Assembly (NCBI RefSeq): GCF_000160075.2
Contig: NZ_KI535340.1
Coordinates: forward strand, 828,005 to 892,004
Origin: Abiotrophia defectiva ATCC 49176
Lineage (GTDB): Bacteria; Bacillota; Bacilli; Lactobacillales; Aerococcaceae
Reading direction: 5' to 3'
DNA length: 64,000 bases
This document shows, piece after piece, positions 43,550 to 54,200 of this stretch; position 1 is the first letter of the stretch; the number at the start of each line of letters is the position of its first letter. The position numbers and the translations under genes were made by a program. The notes beneath the pieces are model-generated. The model had not been told where the DNA came from, searched no databases, and saw nothing but the letters and a program-made list of their open reading frames with translations.

Positions 43550-44172
43550 TATGCTAAAGCCTCCTCTACGGTTGAAAGTGCTGCTTTAGTGATGACAAGT
43601 GTGTCGTAGTTTACAACGTCTAATACGTTCACGTTGCCTTCGTCGATCACTTTCACGTTAGCTAAGTTACGTGCTGAGAAGTAAGCGTTGGCGTTAGTCC
43701 CTTCTAATACTAAGAGAGTTTTCGCATCTACTTTAAGGTTGTTCAATACTGACTTGAATTCCTTAGTTGATGGAGCTGCAAAGCTGAGTTCATCAACAAC
43801 TACTAACTTGCCTTCTAATACTTTCTGAGATAATACAGATTGTAACGCTAAGCGGCGTACTTTCTTTGGTAATTTATAACTGTATGAACGAGGTGTTGGA
43901 CCAAATACGGTACCCCCACCAACCCATTGTGGTGAACGGATAGAACCTTGACGTGCACGGCCAGTCCCTTTTTGTCTCCATGGCTTACGGCCACCACCGC
44001 GTACTGCGGAACGGTTCTTCACCGCGTGAGTCCCTTGACGTAAAGATGCACGTTGCATGATTACTGCGTCGAAGATTACGTCTTCGTTAGGTTCAACCCC
44101 AAATACAGCTGCATTCAATTCGATTTCGCCGATTTGTGAACCGTCTTGTTTAAATAAACTTACTTTTGTCAT
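43549..44172 (-). CDS. rplD: 50S ribosomal protein L4
   Basis: The 207-residue protein has the extended tunnel loop [20 protein letters not shown] and the C-terminal globular part. In several bacteria L4 binds the leader of its own S10 operon and represses it; the structured leader at 45165-45347 would be the site for that here. It lies 23 nt after rplC. Confidence 0.98.
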   Translation of the reverse strand: MTKVSLFKQDGSQIGEIELNAAVFGVEPNEDVIFDAVIMQRASLRQGTHAVKNRSAVRGGGRKPWRQKGTGRARQGSIRSPQWVGGGTVFGPTPRSYSYKLPKKVRRLALQSVLSQKVLEGKLVVVDELSFAAPSTKEFKSVLNNLKVDAKTLLVLEGTNANAYFSARNLANVKVIDEGNVNVLDVVNYDTLVITKAALSTVEEALA

Positions 44173-44195
44173 TTACTCGTTCCTCCTTCCTCGAA

Positions 44196-44831
44196 TTATT
44201 TAACTGTTTTAATTGCTTGTTTGATTTCAACGAGTGATTTCTTGGCACCTGGGACATTACCCTTGATCAAGATTACGTTGTTTTCTACGTCAACCGCTAC
44301 AACTTCCAAGTTTTGGATGGTTACGCGTTCGCCACCGGTTTGACCTGGAAGGCCTTTACCCTTGAAGACGCGTGATGGGAACGAAGCCCCACCCATCGAA
44401 CCTGGACGACGGTGGTAACGAGAACCGTGAGCCATTGGACCACGTGATTGGCCATGACGCTTGATTGCACCTTGGAATCCTTTACCCTTGGATGTACCCG
44501 TCACATCGACGATGTCGCCAGCTGCGAAAGTTTCCACTGTGATTTCTTGTCCTACTTGATATTCTCCAAGCTCAACTTCGCGGAACTCGCGAATGAAGCG
44601 CTTAGGAGTAGCATTTGCTTTTGCTACATGACCTTTAGCAGGTTTGTTTGACAATACTTCACGCAAGTCTTGGAAACCTAATTGAACCGCTTCGTAGCCA
44701 TCGTTTTCCATGGTTTTAACTTGTAATACCACGTTTGGAGTAGCTTCGATAACAGTTACAGGTACCAATTCACCGTTCTCAGTGAAGAATTGAGTCATCC
44801 CTACTTTTTTACCTAAGATTCCTTTGGTCAT
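44196..44831 (-). CDS. rplC: 50S ribosomal protein L3
   Basis: The 211-residue protein begins [20 protein letters not shown] and has the signature [20 protein letters not shown] reaching toward the peptidyl transferase centre. It lies 24 nt after rpsJ. Confidence 0.98.
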   Translation of the reverse strand: MTKGILGKKVGMTQFFTENGELVPVTVIEATPNVVLQVKTMENDGYEAVQLGFQDLREVLSNKPAKGHVAKANATPKRFIREFREVELGEYQVGQEITVETFAAGDIVDVTGTSKGKGFQGAIKRHGQSRGPMAHGSRYHRRPGSMGGASFPSRVFKGKGLPGQTGGERVTIQNLEVVAVDVENNVILIKGNVPGAKKSLVEIKQAIKTVK

Positions 44832-44855
44832 GAGTACACCTCCATTTTTCTAAAA

Positions 44856-45164
44856 TTATAATTTGATTTCTACGTCTACACCGCTAGGTAAGTCTAATTT
44901 CATCAAAGCATCAACTGTTTTGTTAGTTGGTTCTAAGATGTCGATTAAACGTTTGTGTGTACGCATTTCGAATTGTTCGCGAGAGTCTTTGTATTTGTGA
45001 GTCGCACGAATCACGGTATATAAAGAACGCTCAGTTGGCAGTGGGATTGGCCCCGCTGTCTTCGCTCCTGTTCTTTGTGCTGATTCTACGATTTTGCTTG
45101 CTGCTAAATCCAATGCACGATGCTCGTAAGCCTTCAAGCGAATCCGAATTTTTTTGTTTGCCAT
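44856..45164 (-). CDS. rpsJ: 30S ribosomal protein S10
   Basis: The 102-residue protein begins [20 protein letters not shown] and has the signature [20 protein letters not shown]. It is the first gene of the 29-gene ribosomal run and, as NusE, also takes part in antitermination. ATG at 45164 follows AAGGAGGAAATCTAA. Confidence 0.98.
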   Translation of the reverse strand: MANKKIRIRLKAYEHRALDLAASKIVESAQRTGAKTAGPIPLPTERSLYTVIRATHKYKDSREQFEMRTHKRLIDILEPTNKTVDALMKLDLPSGVDVEIKL

Positions 45165-45347
45165 TTAGATTTCCTCCTTCGTCAATTTTGATAAAATGAC
45201 TTGCTCCACAAGAATTTCCAACCTCACCCGCCCGTGGCAAAGCGTCCGGGTGTGTCGCAACCTCTCGCTTCATAGCTGTCTTCCCCGCTTCTAAGAGGGG
45301 GCATGTCCTGCGATGGGCACACTGGTACCCATTAAGGCACAATCATT
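45165..45347 (-). promoter_or_regulatory. Structured leader of the S10 operon, probably the autoregulatory RNA
   Basis: About 175 nt lie between the start site and rpsJ. On the minus strand the leader contains GGTTGCGACACACCCGG, CGCTTTGCCACGGGCGGGTG and a CCCCCTCTTAGAAGCGGGG hairpin. Conserved GC-rich blocks of this kind are found in S10 leaders of other Firmicutes and are thought to bind L4. I assign it by position and resemblance, without a structural calculation. Confidence 0.55.
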
Positions 45348-45376
45348 ATTATAGCGTAGGAATACTTGTAAATCAA
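45348..45376 (-). promoter_or_regulatory. S10 operon promoter
   Basis: On the minus strand TTGATT (45376-45371), exactly 17 nt and TATAAT (45353-45348). No other strong promoter is seen before rplQ. The stretch 45377-45512 between here and the veg terminator shows nothing else I can support. Confidence 0.75.
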
Positions 45377-45512
45377 GGCTTTTCTCAAGTTTTTTTGGCC
45401 TTTTTGCATGTTTTCGTTTTCATGTCGGATGATGACGATTTCCCTGTTACCCGGCCGATAATAATTCACCTTTTAGGTGATGTTTTGGCCGATTTTTGGG
45501 CCTTTTAGACAC

Positions 45513-45548
45513 AAAAATAGCCAAGGCCCTCTCAGGAGCACTTGGCTA
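45513..45548 (-). terminator. Terminator of the metG-veg operon
   Basis: TAGCCAAG and CTTGGCTA arms with an imperfect GC-rich inner part, followed by TTTTTG on the minus strand; it lies 12 nt past veg. Confidence 0.85.
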
Positions 45549-45560
45549 AAAAAATAATGG

Positions 45561-45797
45561 CTATTGCGCAAAATCTACGTCGATGGCCTTAGTCAGGACA
45601 TCGCAGTAGCTATAGGAGACACACCCTAGGGTGTTGGCCTCTTGCTCTAAATCAACAACGAAGACAGAACGATAGGTTTCTTTCAGGACGCCTCGGCGCG
45701 TACGCTTCTTATTACGACCGAGTTGGACGGTGATAATAATTTTTTCGCCGATGTTTTGATCCATGAGGGATTTAATCTCGGCAATTTCTTTTGGCAT
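45561..45797 (-). CDS. veg: Veg family protein
   Basis: The 78-residue protein matches Bacillus Veg, a small, highly expressed protein linked to biofilm formation. It has MPKEIAEIKSLMDQNIGEK, the RNKKRTRRGVLKETYRSVFVV core (partly KKRTRRGVLKETYRSVFVV) and a C-terminal DVDFAQ. I chose ATG 45797 with GAGGTGAG upstream rather than the GTG nine bases before. It follows ksgA as in Bacillus. Confidence 0.93.
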   Translation of the reverse strand: MPKEIAEIKSLMDQNIGEKIIITVQLGRNKKRTRRGVLKETYRSVFVVDLEQEANTLGCVSYSYCDVLTKAIDVDFAQ

Positions 45798-45903
45798 AAG
45801 CCTCACCTCTTTCCTACTATTATAGCACAGTTAGGTATACTAACCTAGGAAAGGTCGGCAACTTATCCTGAAAAAACTGACAACGTTCGCCTTTTGCTAA
45901 CTT

Positions 45904-46794
45904 CTAGCCTTTTGCCTTATGAGCCTCAAAGGCAGCCTCTAAGTCCGCGAACTCCATGAGGCTGAGACTTTCAGCCCGGCGGTTAGGCTCGATGCCCGCC
46001 TGGTCGAAGACCTGGCGCAAGCTGTCTTCACTAAGAAGGTCTGGCACATAAGCTGACTTGAGGTTATTCCATAAGGTCTTGCGACGTTGCTTGAAGCCCG
46101 CTTGGACAAAGGCCTGAAAGGCTTCCTTATCGCTGACTTGAACCAAGGGTGCTGGTCGGCGAGTTAGCTTGAGCACAGCAGAATCCACATTTGGTTTAGG
46201 GATAAAGACATTCTTAGGCACAATGAAGGCAATCTCGCTCTCCATCTCCAATTGAATGGCTACAGACAGGGAACCATAGGCCTTGGTGCCCACCGCCGCT
46301 GTCATCCGCTCTGCGACTTCCTTTTGCATCATCATCACTAGCGACTGGAAGGGCAGATTGCTCTCAATCAGGCGCATGATGATAGGCGTGGTTATATAAT
46401 AGGGAAGATTTGCCACTACGACCAGTCGGGACTGATCTTGCAGCCAGGCATATTCGGGGCTAGAGAAATCCACAGACAAGATATCTTGGTGGACCACTTG
46501 GACATTATCACAGTCTGCTAGGGTTTCCTGCAGGATGCCCACAAAACGCTGATCAATCTCGAAGGCCAAGACCTGCTTGGCATGGTGAGCCAGGTATTGG
46601 GTCAGAGCGCCAATCCCAGGACCAATCTCGATGACTGTGGTATCTGCATCGACTTGGCCAGCTTCAATCATCTTCTCTAACATCCGGGGCTCGATTAGAA
46701 AGTTCTGACCCAGACTCTTTTTCATTTGAATATCGAAGCGACGCATAATCTCAACAGTACGGGTCGGCGTCGCAATCGGCCGGAAATCTCTCAT
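45904..46794 (-). CDS. ksgA: 16S rRNA dimethyladenosine transferase
   Basis: The 296-residue enzyme dimethylates the two adjacent adenines in helix 45 of 16S rRNA. It has KKSLGQNFLIEPRMLEKMIE, the SAM-binding VIEIGPGIGALTQYLA, and the catalytic NLPYYITTPIIMRLIE. Its start overlaps the end of rnmV by 4 nt. Loss of this gene gives kasugamycin resistance in other bacteria; nothing here suggests damage. Confidence 0.97.
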   Translation of the reverse strand: MRDFRPIATPTRTVEIMRRFDIQMKKSLGQNFLIEPRMLEKMIEAGQVDADTTVIEIGPGIGALTQYLAHHAKQVLAFEIDQRFVGILQETLADCDNVQVVHQDILSVDFSSPEYAWLQDQSRLVVVANLPYYITTPIIMRLIESNLPFQSLVMMMQKEVAERMTAAVGTKAYGSLSVAIQLEMESEIAFIVPKNVFIPKPNVDSAVLKLTRRPAPLVQVSDKEAFQAFVQAGFKQRRKTLWNNLKSAYVPDLLSEDSLRQVFDQAGIEPNRRAESLSLMEFADLEAAFEAHKAKG

Positions 46795-47375
46795 TCTCGG
46801 GTCCCTCCTTGGGCTTGATCCAGGGCTTGAATGAATTCACCCAAGCTAGCCTGGTCGATGCCATAGCGTTGCAGTTGACGCTGCAATTGCTTGGCGTTGG
46901 TATAGCCTAAATTAAAGTGCTGACTGACAGCCTGTCGGCGCTCCTTGGCGCCCGGGCCTGCGGTTAGTCCCCACTGGGCCAGGCTGCCCATGGGAATTAA
47001 GGCCACTAAGTCCCCCTCAACAGGGGTCATGACCTGACTTAGGGCTTGGCGAATTTCTTGGGGACTAGCATGTTCCACCCCTAGACTCTTGCCTTGGCCA
47101 CCAAAGGCTGCCGCCCGGCTAATATGGGCTTGCTTAGCACTTGGCACCGCCTGGGTCACCAGACGTCTCAGACGCTCCCCTTGGTAATCAGGATCTGTTA
47201 GGACAATAATGCCATGAGTCCTAGCTGCTTCTACAATTTGTGCCAAGACTGGCGCTTCTAGCGCCGAGCCACCCGTCTCAATGGTTTTAACCGTTGGGCC
47301 AAAGGTCTCAATCAGGCGTTTAGTATCATCGCGTCCTTCGACCACTATGATCTCTTGAGGCATAGCTTGACTCAT
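46791..47375 (-). CDS. rnmV: Ribonuclease M5
   Basis: The 194-residue Toprim enzyme trims 5S rRNA precursors. The Toprim motifs are EIIVVEGRDDTKRL (catalytic Glu) and IIVLTDPDYQGERLR (DxD). ATG 47375 overlaps the tatD stop (ATGA) with GAGGGGT upstream, and is preferred to GTG 47384. Confidence 0.95.
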   Translation of the reverse strand: MSQAMPQEIIVVEGRDDTKRLIETFGPTVKTIETGGSALEAPVLAQIVEAARTHGIIVLTDPDYQGERLRRLVTQAVPSAKQAHISRAAAFGGQGKSLGVEHASPQEIRQALSQVMTPVEGDLVALIPMGSLAQWGLTAGPGAKERRQAVSQHFNLGYTNAKQLQRQLQRYGIDQASLGEFIQALDQAQGGTRE

Positions 47376-48160
47376 TGGTCCCACCCCTCAGGCCGCCACC
47401 GGAAGAGACGGCAGGCATTGCCCGTCGTCAATTTGGCCAGCTCTTCCAGACTCATGTCTCGCACCTGGGCCAGACATTCCGCCACATAGCGAACATAGGC
47501 TGGTTCATTTTGCTTACCACGCTTAGGCACGGGCGCCAAATAAGGCGCATCGGTCTCCACCAAGAGACGCTCGGCAGGTACTAAGGCCGCCGCTTGACGG
47601 ACTGCCTCGGATTTCTTAAAGGTCAAGACCCCACTGAAGCTAATATGCATGCCCAGGTCTACAAAACGCATGGCTTCTTCAGCTGTCCCGCCAAAGCTAT
47701 GCATTATGCCCCCCGCAGCCGGCAAGCCTTCTTGCTTGAGTATGCGATAGGTGTCTTCGGTTGCCTCACGGTTATGAATGGTAATAGGCAGGCCATGTGA
47801 CTTGGCAATGGCAATCTGGCGCCGAAAGACCTGGGCCTGCACATCACGAGGGGCAGTATCCCAATAGTAGTCTAAGCCAATCTCGCCTAGCATCTTAACC
47901 TTAGGCAATTCTAGCTGTTCCTCCAGGCGACGCTCCACCTGGTCATTGTAGGTGTGGGCCTCAGTCGGGTGCCAACCCACCACCGAAATAATGTTATCGT
48001 AGGCCGCACTTAAGGCCAAACTACGCTCAATGGTGGGATCATCAAATCCCACCACTGCTAGATAGCCCACGTCCGCCGCTAGGGCTCGGGCAATATAATC
48101 TGCCTCCTGGCCCGCAAATTGCTGGGCGTTCAAGTGCGTGTGCGTATCAAATAAAGGCAT
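47372..48160 (-). CDS. tatD: TatD-family metal-dependent hydrolase / DNase
   Basis: The 262-residue TIM-barrel protein starts with the metal-binding LFDTHTHLNAQQF. Further family blocks are VVGWHPTEAH, GEIGLDYYWD, ITIHNREAT and LLVETDAPYLAP. TatD proteins act as 3'-5' exonucleases and are linked to DNA repair. ATG 48160 with GAGGTGACC upstream gives the family start and stands 14 nt after metG. Confidence 0.94.
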   Translation of the reverse strand: MPLFDTHTHLNAQQFAGQEADYIARALAADVGYLAVVGFDDPTIERSLALSAAYDNIISVVGWHPTEAHTYNDQVERRLEEQLELPKVKMLGEIGLDYYWDTAPRDVQAQVFRRQIAIAKSHGLPITIHNREATEDTYRILKQEGLPAAGGIMHSFGGTAEEAMRFVDLGMHISFSGVLTFKKSEAVRQAAALVPAERLLVETDAPYLAPVPKRGKQNEPAYVRYVAECLAQVRDMSLEELAKLTTGNACRLFRWRPEGWDQ

Positions 48161-48174
48161 CTTGGTCACCTCGG

Positions 48175-50199
48175 CTAGCCAATCCAAGCGCCATTGGCTG
48201 CATTTGGATCTGCTGCTAAGAGATGGAGTTGGCCGTCCTGTTCAGAGGATAAGATCATCCCCTGGCTGACATAGCCCATCATCTTACGCGGCTTGAGGTT
48301 AGAGACGATGCAGACCTTACGGCCGATCAATTCTTCCGGATTTGGATAGAATTTAGCAATCCCAGATAGAATTTGACGATGAGCCTTATCACCTGCATCC
48401 AGACGGAAGCGCAATAGTTTATTAGATCCCTTGACTGGTTGAACATCTAGGACCTCTGCCACCTTCATCTCAATCTTCAAGAAGTCATCGAATTCAGCTT
48501 CGGCTACTTCACGGTGAACCAATTCAGTGGCTTCTGGATCCCAGTTAGGGTCGTCAACCTTGGCTTGGCTAGCACCTGGCTTGCCAGCTGCCATAGCTTC
48601 CTGAATATAGGTCACTTCTGCCTCTGCATCCAAGCGTGGGAAGATTGGAGTCCCCTTAGCCACTACGCTTGCGCCTGCTGGGAAGGCCCCATAGACTAAT
48701 TGCGTGAAGTCTAAATCCATTTGGTCGCTCAAGCCTAATTGCTCGAAAATCTTAGCTGGCGCTTGGGTCATGAATGGACGTGACAAATGGGCCACTAGGC
48801 GTAAAGCCTCTGCTAAATGGTTCATGACAGAACGTAGTTGACCTAGGGTCGCTTCTTCCTTAACTAAGACCCAAGGCATGGTTTCATCGATATACTTGTT
48901 GGTACGGGACACAATGTCCATGACATGGCTTAAGGCTGCGCTTAGGCTCATAGCATCCATGGCTTGATAGTAGGCCGCTATTTGCTCCTTAACATAAGCA
49001 TCATAGTCGGCATCCACTGCTGTCGCTTCTAAGCCTTCGGTTGGCACTTGGCCTTGGAAATACTTGTTCATCATAGCAACCGTCCGGTTGAGCAGGTTCC
49101 CCAAGTCATTGGCTAATTCTGAGTTGACTAATTGGACAAAGCCTTCTGGCGTGAATACCGCATCGTTACCAACACCCATTTCATGCAAGAGATAGAAACG
49201 AGTGGCATCCAAGCCATAACGTTCTACCAAGGTCTCTGGATAGATGACATTCCCCTTAGACTTGGACATCTTACCTTCCTTCATGAGGTACCAGCCGTGA
49301 GCGAAAATCTTCTTAGGCAAAGGCAAGCCCAAGGCCATGAGAATGGTTGGCCAGTAAATCATGTGGAAACGGGAAATATCCTTACCAATAACATGGGCAT
49401 CTGCTGGCCAGTACTTATTGTAACGGCTAGTATCGTCAGAACCGTAACCTAGCGCCGTAATATAGTTCAAGAGCGCGTCAATCCAGACATAGATGACATG
49501 CTTAGGATTGGACTTAACCGGCACCCCCCAGGTGAAGGTAGTACGAGACACCGCCAAATCTTCCAAACCTGGTTTGATGAAGTTATTGATCATTTCGGTC
49601 TTACGGAAGGCAGGCTCTAAGAAATCAGCATGATCTTCATAGTATTGCACCAGGCGGTCTGCATACTTGCTCATACGGAAGAAGTAAGACTCTTCCTTAA
49701 CCAAGGTTACTTCGTTACCAGTTGGGGCAACCCCACCTGTCACATTCCCATCTGCATCGCGGTAAACTTCAACCAATTGATTCTCGGTGAAGAATTCTTC
49801 GTCGCTGACGGAGTACCAACCGCTATACTCGCCTAGATAGATGTCATCTTGGGCTAGGAGTTGCTCAAAGGCATCTTGCACAGCCTTCTCATGGTAGTCA
49901 TCCGTAGTCCGAATAAAGTGTGAATAGTCAATATCTAATAGAGCCCAAAGCTTCTTAATGATGTCGGCCATCTCGTCGACATATTGCTTAGGACTCACTC
50001 CTAGGCCCTCAGCTGTCCGTTCAATCTTCTGACCGTGCTCATCGGTCCCAGTTAGGAAGAAAGCATCGAAGCCTTGTAGACGCTTATAGCGCGTCATAGC
50101 GTCGCAGGCTAAAGTGGAGTAGGAGTTACCGATATGTAACTTACCACTTGGGTAGTAGATCGGCGTTGTAATATAATAGGTAGGTTTTTGCGTGGTCAC
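48175..50199 (-). CDS. metG: Methionyl-tRNA synthetase
   Basis: The 674-residue class I enzyme has HIGN at its start ([11 protein letters not shown]), KMSKSKGNV, an anticodon-binding helical domain and a C-terminal EMAP-type tRNA-binding domain (from about 570; [20 protein letters not shown]). It starts with GTG at 50199 after AAAGGGGC. No T-box leader precedes it; the untranslated region is only about 30 nt. It leads the metG-tatD-rnmV-ksgA-veg set. Confidence 0.97.
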   Translation of the reverse strand: MTTQKPTYYITTPIYYPSGKLHIGNSYSTLACDAMTRYKRLQGFDAFFLTGTDEHGQKIERTAEGLGVSPKQYVDEMADIIKKLWALLDIDYSHFIRTTDDYHEKAVQDAFEQLLAQDDIYLGEYSGWYSVSDEEFFTENQLVEVYRDADGNVTGGVAPTGNEVTLVKEESYFFRMSKYADRLVQYYEDHADFLEPAFRKTEMINNFIKPGLEDLAVSRTTFTWGVPVKSNPKHVIYVWIDALLNYITALGYGSDDTSRYNKYWPADAHVIGKDISRFHMIYWPTILMALGLPLPKKIFAHGWYLMKEGKMSKSKGNVIYPETLVERYGLDATRFYLLHEMGVGNDAVFTPEGFVQLVNSELANDLGNLLNRTVAMMNKYFQGQVPTEGLEATAVDADYDAYVKEQIAAYYQAMDAMSLSAALSHVMDIVSRTNKYIDETMPWVLVKEEATLGQLRSVMNHLAEALRLVAHLSRPFMTQAPAKIFEQLGLSDQMDLDFTQLVYGAFPAGASVVAKGTPIFPRLDAEAEVTYIQEAMAAGKPGASQAKVDDPNWDPEATELVHREVAEAEFDDFLKIEMKVAEVLDVQPVKGSNKLLRFRLDAGDKAHRQILSGIAKFYPNPEELIGRKVCIVSNLKPRKMMGYVSQGMILSSEQDGQLHLLAADPNAANGAWIG

Positions 50200-50236
50200 G
50201 AATGAGTGCCCCTTTCTATTTCTTCAAATTACTTCT

Positions 50237-50265
50237 ATTATAACATAATTGTAGATTCCTGACAG
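50237..50265 (-). promoter_or_regulatory. metG operon promoter
   Basis: On the minus strand CTGTCA (50265-50260), 17 nt and TATAAT (50242-50237), about 37 bp before the GTG start. Confidence 0.7.
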
Positions 50266-50290
50266 TAGGAAAAGGTTTCTGCAATAAATT

Positions 50291-50328
50291 AAGAAGCCAT
50301 CTACCTGTGATAGATGACTTCTTTTTTA
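50291..50328. terminator. Terminator after the GNAT toxin-like gene
   Basis: GAAGCCATCTA and TAGATGACTTC pair with one bulge; T-runs on both sides (TTTTTT on plus, TTAATTT on minus). It lies just past the stop of the leftward gene ending at 50337. Confidence 0.75.
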
Positions 50329-50336
50329 GATTACGC

Positions 50337-50909
50337 CTATTTTTCGATGGTGTTTCTTACATAGTTTTGCAGATACCCATAGTAATTGTTTTGATATAGC
50401 GTCTTAACTGTGATGAACATTGGAAATTCTATTTTAGAGGTATCACATTGCATCAATTCTGGTCTGCGCTTAGGTTTGAATAGTTTAAATCCTAACTTTT
50501 CATAAAACTGTACACTATCATCAACAGCTTCTAAGTAAATAATCTCGACTCCCGCGTAAAAGCTTATAACCGCAACACTTTGAAAAACTTCTCCCATCAT
50601 AACCTTACCATACCCTTTATGATGGTATTTTTCATCAATTGCAAAATAAGCTAAGTTGACGTACGGTCGCTGAATTAAGCATTGTTCTTCAGTATTTTTA
50701 ACTTCTAGTTCACCAACAACCAATGTATAGAAGCCTAATAATTCTCGTTTCTTTAATAGCAAAAATGTTGCCGCTCGATTATCTATGTCAAACTGTCTAG
50801 CTTGAAAAACCAAAAAGTCATTGATATTCTGATTGCCACAATTAAATCTTCTAAGCTCTTGCTCGTTGATTAATGCAGAACCTATCGGGACCAAATCCAG
50901 TTTTTCCAT
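50337..50909 (-). CDS. GNAT acetyltransferase resembling TacT-type toxins
   Basis: The 190-residue protein has the N-terminal hallmark of GNAT toxins that acetylate aminoacyl-tRNA: FNCGNQNINDFLVFQARQF, then LGFYTLVVG, the acetyl-CoA loop KYHHKGYGKVMMGEVF and the catalytic-region block SVQFYEKLGFKLF with the conserved Tyr. Its ATG shares one base with the stop of a 56-codon upstream gene (TAATG), the usual layout for antitoxin-toxin pairs. The stretch is clearly more AT-rich than its neighbours, which suggests acquisition. It may instead be a harmless metabolic acetyltransferase; the upstream partner is not a known antitoxin family to my eye. Confidence 0.78.
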   Translation of the reverse strand: MEKLDLVPIGSALINEQELRRFNCGNQNINDFLVFQARQFDIDNRAATFLLLKKRELLGFYTLVVGELEVKNTEEQCLIQRPYVNLAYFAIDEKYHHKGYGKVMMGEVFQSVAVISFYAGVEIIYLEAVDDSVQFYEKLGFKLFKPKRRPELMQCDTSKIEFPMFITVKTLYQNNYYGYLQNYVRNTIEK

Positions 50910-51079
50910 TATCTCTTCACATCAGAATCGCGCTTTACCACGATTTTTCTGCTACCTTCCCCATGAATAACTTGCTCGATATTAATTTTCTCATCTGCAG
51001 AAGAAAGCAGTTTTTTTAGTATCGAAAACTCTTTTTTATTTTCCACTTGAACTTTCGCATTCATTACTATCCCTACCAT
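50909..51079 (-). CDS. Small 56-residue protein, candidate antitoxin of the GNAT pair
   Basis: The reading frame starts ATG 51079 after AAGGAGGAAGTAAC, a near-perfect ribosome site, and ends TAA overlapping the start of the GNAT gene by 1 nt. The product (MVGIVMNAKVQVENKKEFS... to ...KIVVKRDSDVKR) is basic at its end and mixed helical. It is shorter than DUF1778 antitoxins (about 90 residues), and I do not recognize the family. Context and a strong RBS make it a real gene. Upstream 51080-51164 should hold the promoter; no clear hexamers are seen. Confidence 0.75.
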   Translation of the reverse strand: MVGIVMNAKVQVENKKEFSILKKLLSSADEKINIEQVIHGEGSRKIVVKRDSDVKR

Positions 51080-51164
51080 GTTACTTCCTCCTTATAGACT
51101 ACTAGTATTTAGTATTATATCACTGCTTTAAGATTTCTACAAGATTAATTTGGTGTTTTATAGA

Positions 51165-51197
51165 CAAAAACAAGCCTCCCCTAGGGGAGGCTTGTTT
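51165..51197 (-). terminator. Terminator of the giant adhesin gene
   Basis: AAACAAGCCTCCCC and its reverse complement form a 30-bp perfect palindrome at 51168-51197, with TTTTTGTC following on the minus strand. Confidence 0.93.
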
Positions 51198-51212
51198 AGG
51201 ACTCATGTCAGA

Positions 51213-54200
51213 TTAGGCGTCTTGACGCTTTCTGAAGGTCAGGTACCCACCTGCAAGGGTCATGAGGAACCCAGCGAGGATTGCACCGATGTTGGTTACT
51301 TCACCAGTTGCTGGCAATTCTGGACCAGGGTTAGCTGGTGGAATTGAGATGGTTGGTGGAGTTGGTGGTGTTTGTGGTGGGGTTGGTGGAGTGTAAGGTT
51401 TGACGTACACAATGTTGGTTACTTCAGGTGTGTGGTCAAACTCTACAGTCGCTTTGTTAGGTACATAGCCGTTGTTCGGATCAGCTAAGTATTCCTTACG
51501 TGCGCGATCAATGTCAGTAATCGTTGCGTAGATTACAAGACGGATGTTGCGACCTTCTAGGAGTTTCAAGACATACTCGTTGGTGATTTCGAAGGTTACT
51601 TGGTTACCTACTACTTTGAGTTCACCTAACTTAGCAATAGACTCATCAGTCAATTCGCCGGTAACTTTGTTACGGTTTTCGATTGCTTCGTTGAAGTCCT
51701 TGATTGCTTGGTATTTCTTACCTTTCTCTGCATCAAGTGAGTCTTTCCCATCTTCGTACTCTTTGATTTGTTCTTTGAGTTCTTTGATGAGTTTTTCGAA
51801 CCCTTTGACGCGTTCAGCAATTTGCTCTGGAGTCTCTTCTTGACCTTCTGGAGTCAATTGACTCGTGATCACAGAGTTATCGCCTGCTACTGCTTGGGCA
51901 GCGGCACGAGCAGATTCGAGTTGAGCGGTCAAGCTTTGAACAGCGGCATTAGCTTCTGCTTGAGCAGCTGATGCTGCTTCTACTTGAGCTTGTAAGTTAG
52001 CACGAACTTCTGCTTGATCTTCAGGAGTTGCAGCTAATTGTTCGTTCAAGCCAGCGAGAGCTTGCGCTTTTTCTTGTGCTGTTGCTTGAGCAGCAGCTAA
52101 TTGACCTTCTAGTTCTGCTACACGTGCATTTTGAAGTGCTGGGTCAACGGTAGGCTCTGAAGCAACTGGGGCTGCTGAAGATGATTCGCTAGAAGATGCG
52201 GCATCTTCACCTTTCAGTTTCTTGAGTTTCTTCTCGTTGTCTTCCAACTTGTCTTTGAGTTCTTTGAGTTCAGGGAGAGCTTGGTCCATATCCACCTTCT
52301 CGCTGTCGATCTTGACGCTTGCACGTTGAACGCCTAATACGGATTCAAGTACGTCAGTAATCTTCATTTGTTTGTGGAAGGAGTTAGCAGGAATGAAATC
52401 TTGCTTAGCCTTGACTTCATAACGGAATACTTCGTTTTCTGATTGAAGTTCAAGTCTGTTATCCGCATCAGGAGTTGTACCTGACTCGGTGTAAATTTCC
52501 TTCTGACCAGGAGGTGTGGTTGGAGGGCCTGGAGGTGTAACCGGAACGATGTTGGAATCTTTTTGAAGCTTAGGATCGTTGTTGATCATGTAGCTTGCCT
52601 TGTTCGGTACACTTGGAGTGCCGCTCGTGTTATATAGAGTGAGGTCTGCACCGTCACGGATCTTCGCTTTGAACTTAATTTGGATTGGCGCGTTGGCGTT
52701 AGCCTTCACGAATTCCTTACTAAATTGAACGAAGAGGTATTGACCATCTTGGACAACTTGGTAGTCAGTGTCTGCAAGTGGTGCGAAGTTAGCAGATACT
52801 TCTGCTTGACCAACGAATTCCAATACTGGCTCGAGGGTATCACTTACGTTGAAGGCATGAGCGTTCGTAGGAACAGCTGTTGTAATCGTGTAGGTGAATT
52901 CTTCGTTAACAGCTTTCAATTGGTATGCGTCTTGGTCGTTGACAGCCTTGGTGATGTTTGGTTCATCTGGCTTGGTTGGTGGTACAACCGGTACTTCGTT
53001 AGAATCCTTCACTAAGTCAGGATTGTTGTTGATGATGTATTGAGCCTTGTTCGGTACACGAGGGTCTTCTTGACCAGTCATGTAAGGTGTCAAATCAGCA
53101 TCTTCTTTAATCTTGGCTTTGAATTCAATGTGTACTGGCTTACCAGCGTTTGAGGTCACTTCTTCTTGAGTCAAGGCAACACGGATGGTTTGACCCATGA
53201 TCGTGATGTGGCTATTGTCTAAGACTTGACCGTTAAGGGTTGCAACTACTTGATCTTTGTCTACAAACTCAAGGACTGGTTCTAACTTATCGAGGACTGC
53301 GAAGGCAGTAGCAGCAGTTGGAACAACTGTGTCTAAGGAGTAAGTGAAGACTTCTTCCTTAGCCGTCAAGTAAGCAGAATCTGCGTCGTTGACTTTCTTC
53401 TCTAGATCAGGAGTGGTTGGTGGTGGTGTTACAGGCACTTCGTTAGAATCCTTGCGGATGTTTGGATCGTTGTTGATCATGTAAGACGCCTTGTTAGGAA
53501 TCTTAATGTTGCCTGGTTCACCTGCATTGCCAACGATGTAAGGGTTGAGGTTAGCCCCCGCCTTAATCTTAGCCTTGAAGGTTACGTTAACTGGCTTGCC
53601 GTGAAGGTTAATTGCTTGTTCCTTAGACAAGTTGACAGTTAAGGTTTGACCGCTTGTTTGAACATCGGTAATAGCTTGGCCATCTACCGTTGCAGTTGGC
53701 GTATCTACAAATTCGAGTACATCTACCAAGGTATCGGTTACCGTGAAGGCAGTCGCGTTCATTGGTACAGTGGTATCGATGGTGTAGGTGAAGGTTTCGT
53801 CATGGGAAGCAAGCATTGCTTCGTAGGCGTTGTTAACCTTCTTCTCGATGTCAGGAGTGGTTGGTGGTGGTGTTACTGTTACAGGTTCAGAATCCTTATG
53901 GATCTTAGGATTATTGTCGATGTCGTATGACGCACGGTTAGGTACGCGGACACCATCAGCAGTGATGTGTGGTGTTAAGTCTGCATCGGCCTTAATCTTA
54001 GCCTTGAATTCTACTGTGACAGCCTTACCGAACTTGTTGACAACTTGAGTCTTAGCCAAGTTGACTTTCAAGGTTTGACCTTCAATCTTCACGTCGGTAA
54101 TGGCTTCGCCGTCTACTGTTGCAGTCACGCTGCTTGCGTCGCCTACGAATTCGAGGGCGTCTACCAAGGTATCGGTGATACCGAAGACAGTAGCGTTCTC

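Noticed and set aside
50200-50336. T-box leader before metG
   Set aside because: The untranslated region from the likely start site is about 30 nt; there is no room for a specifier stem or antiterminator.
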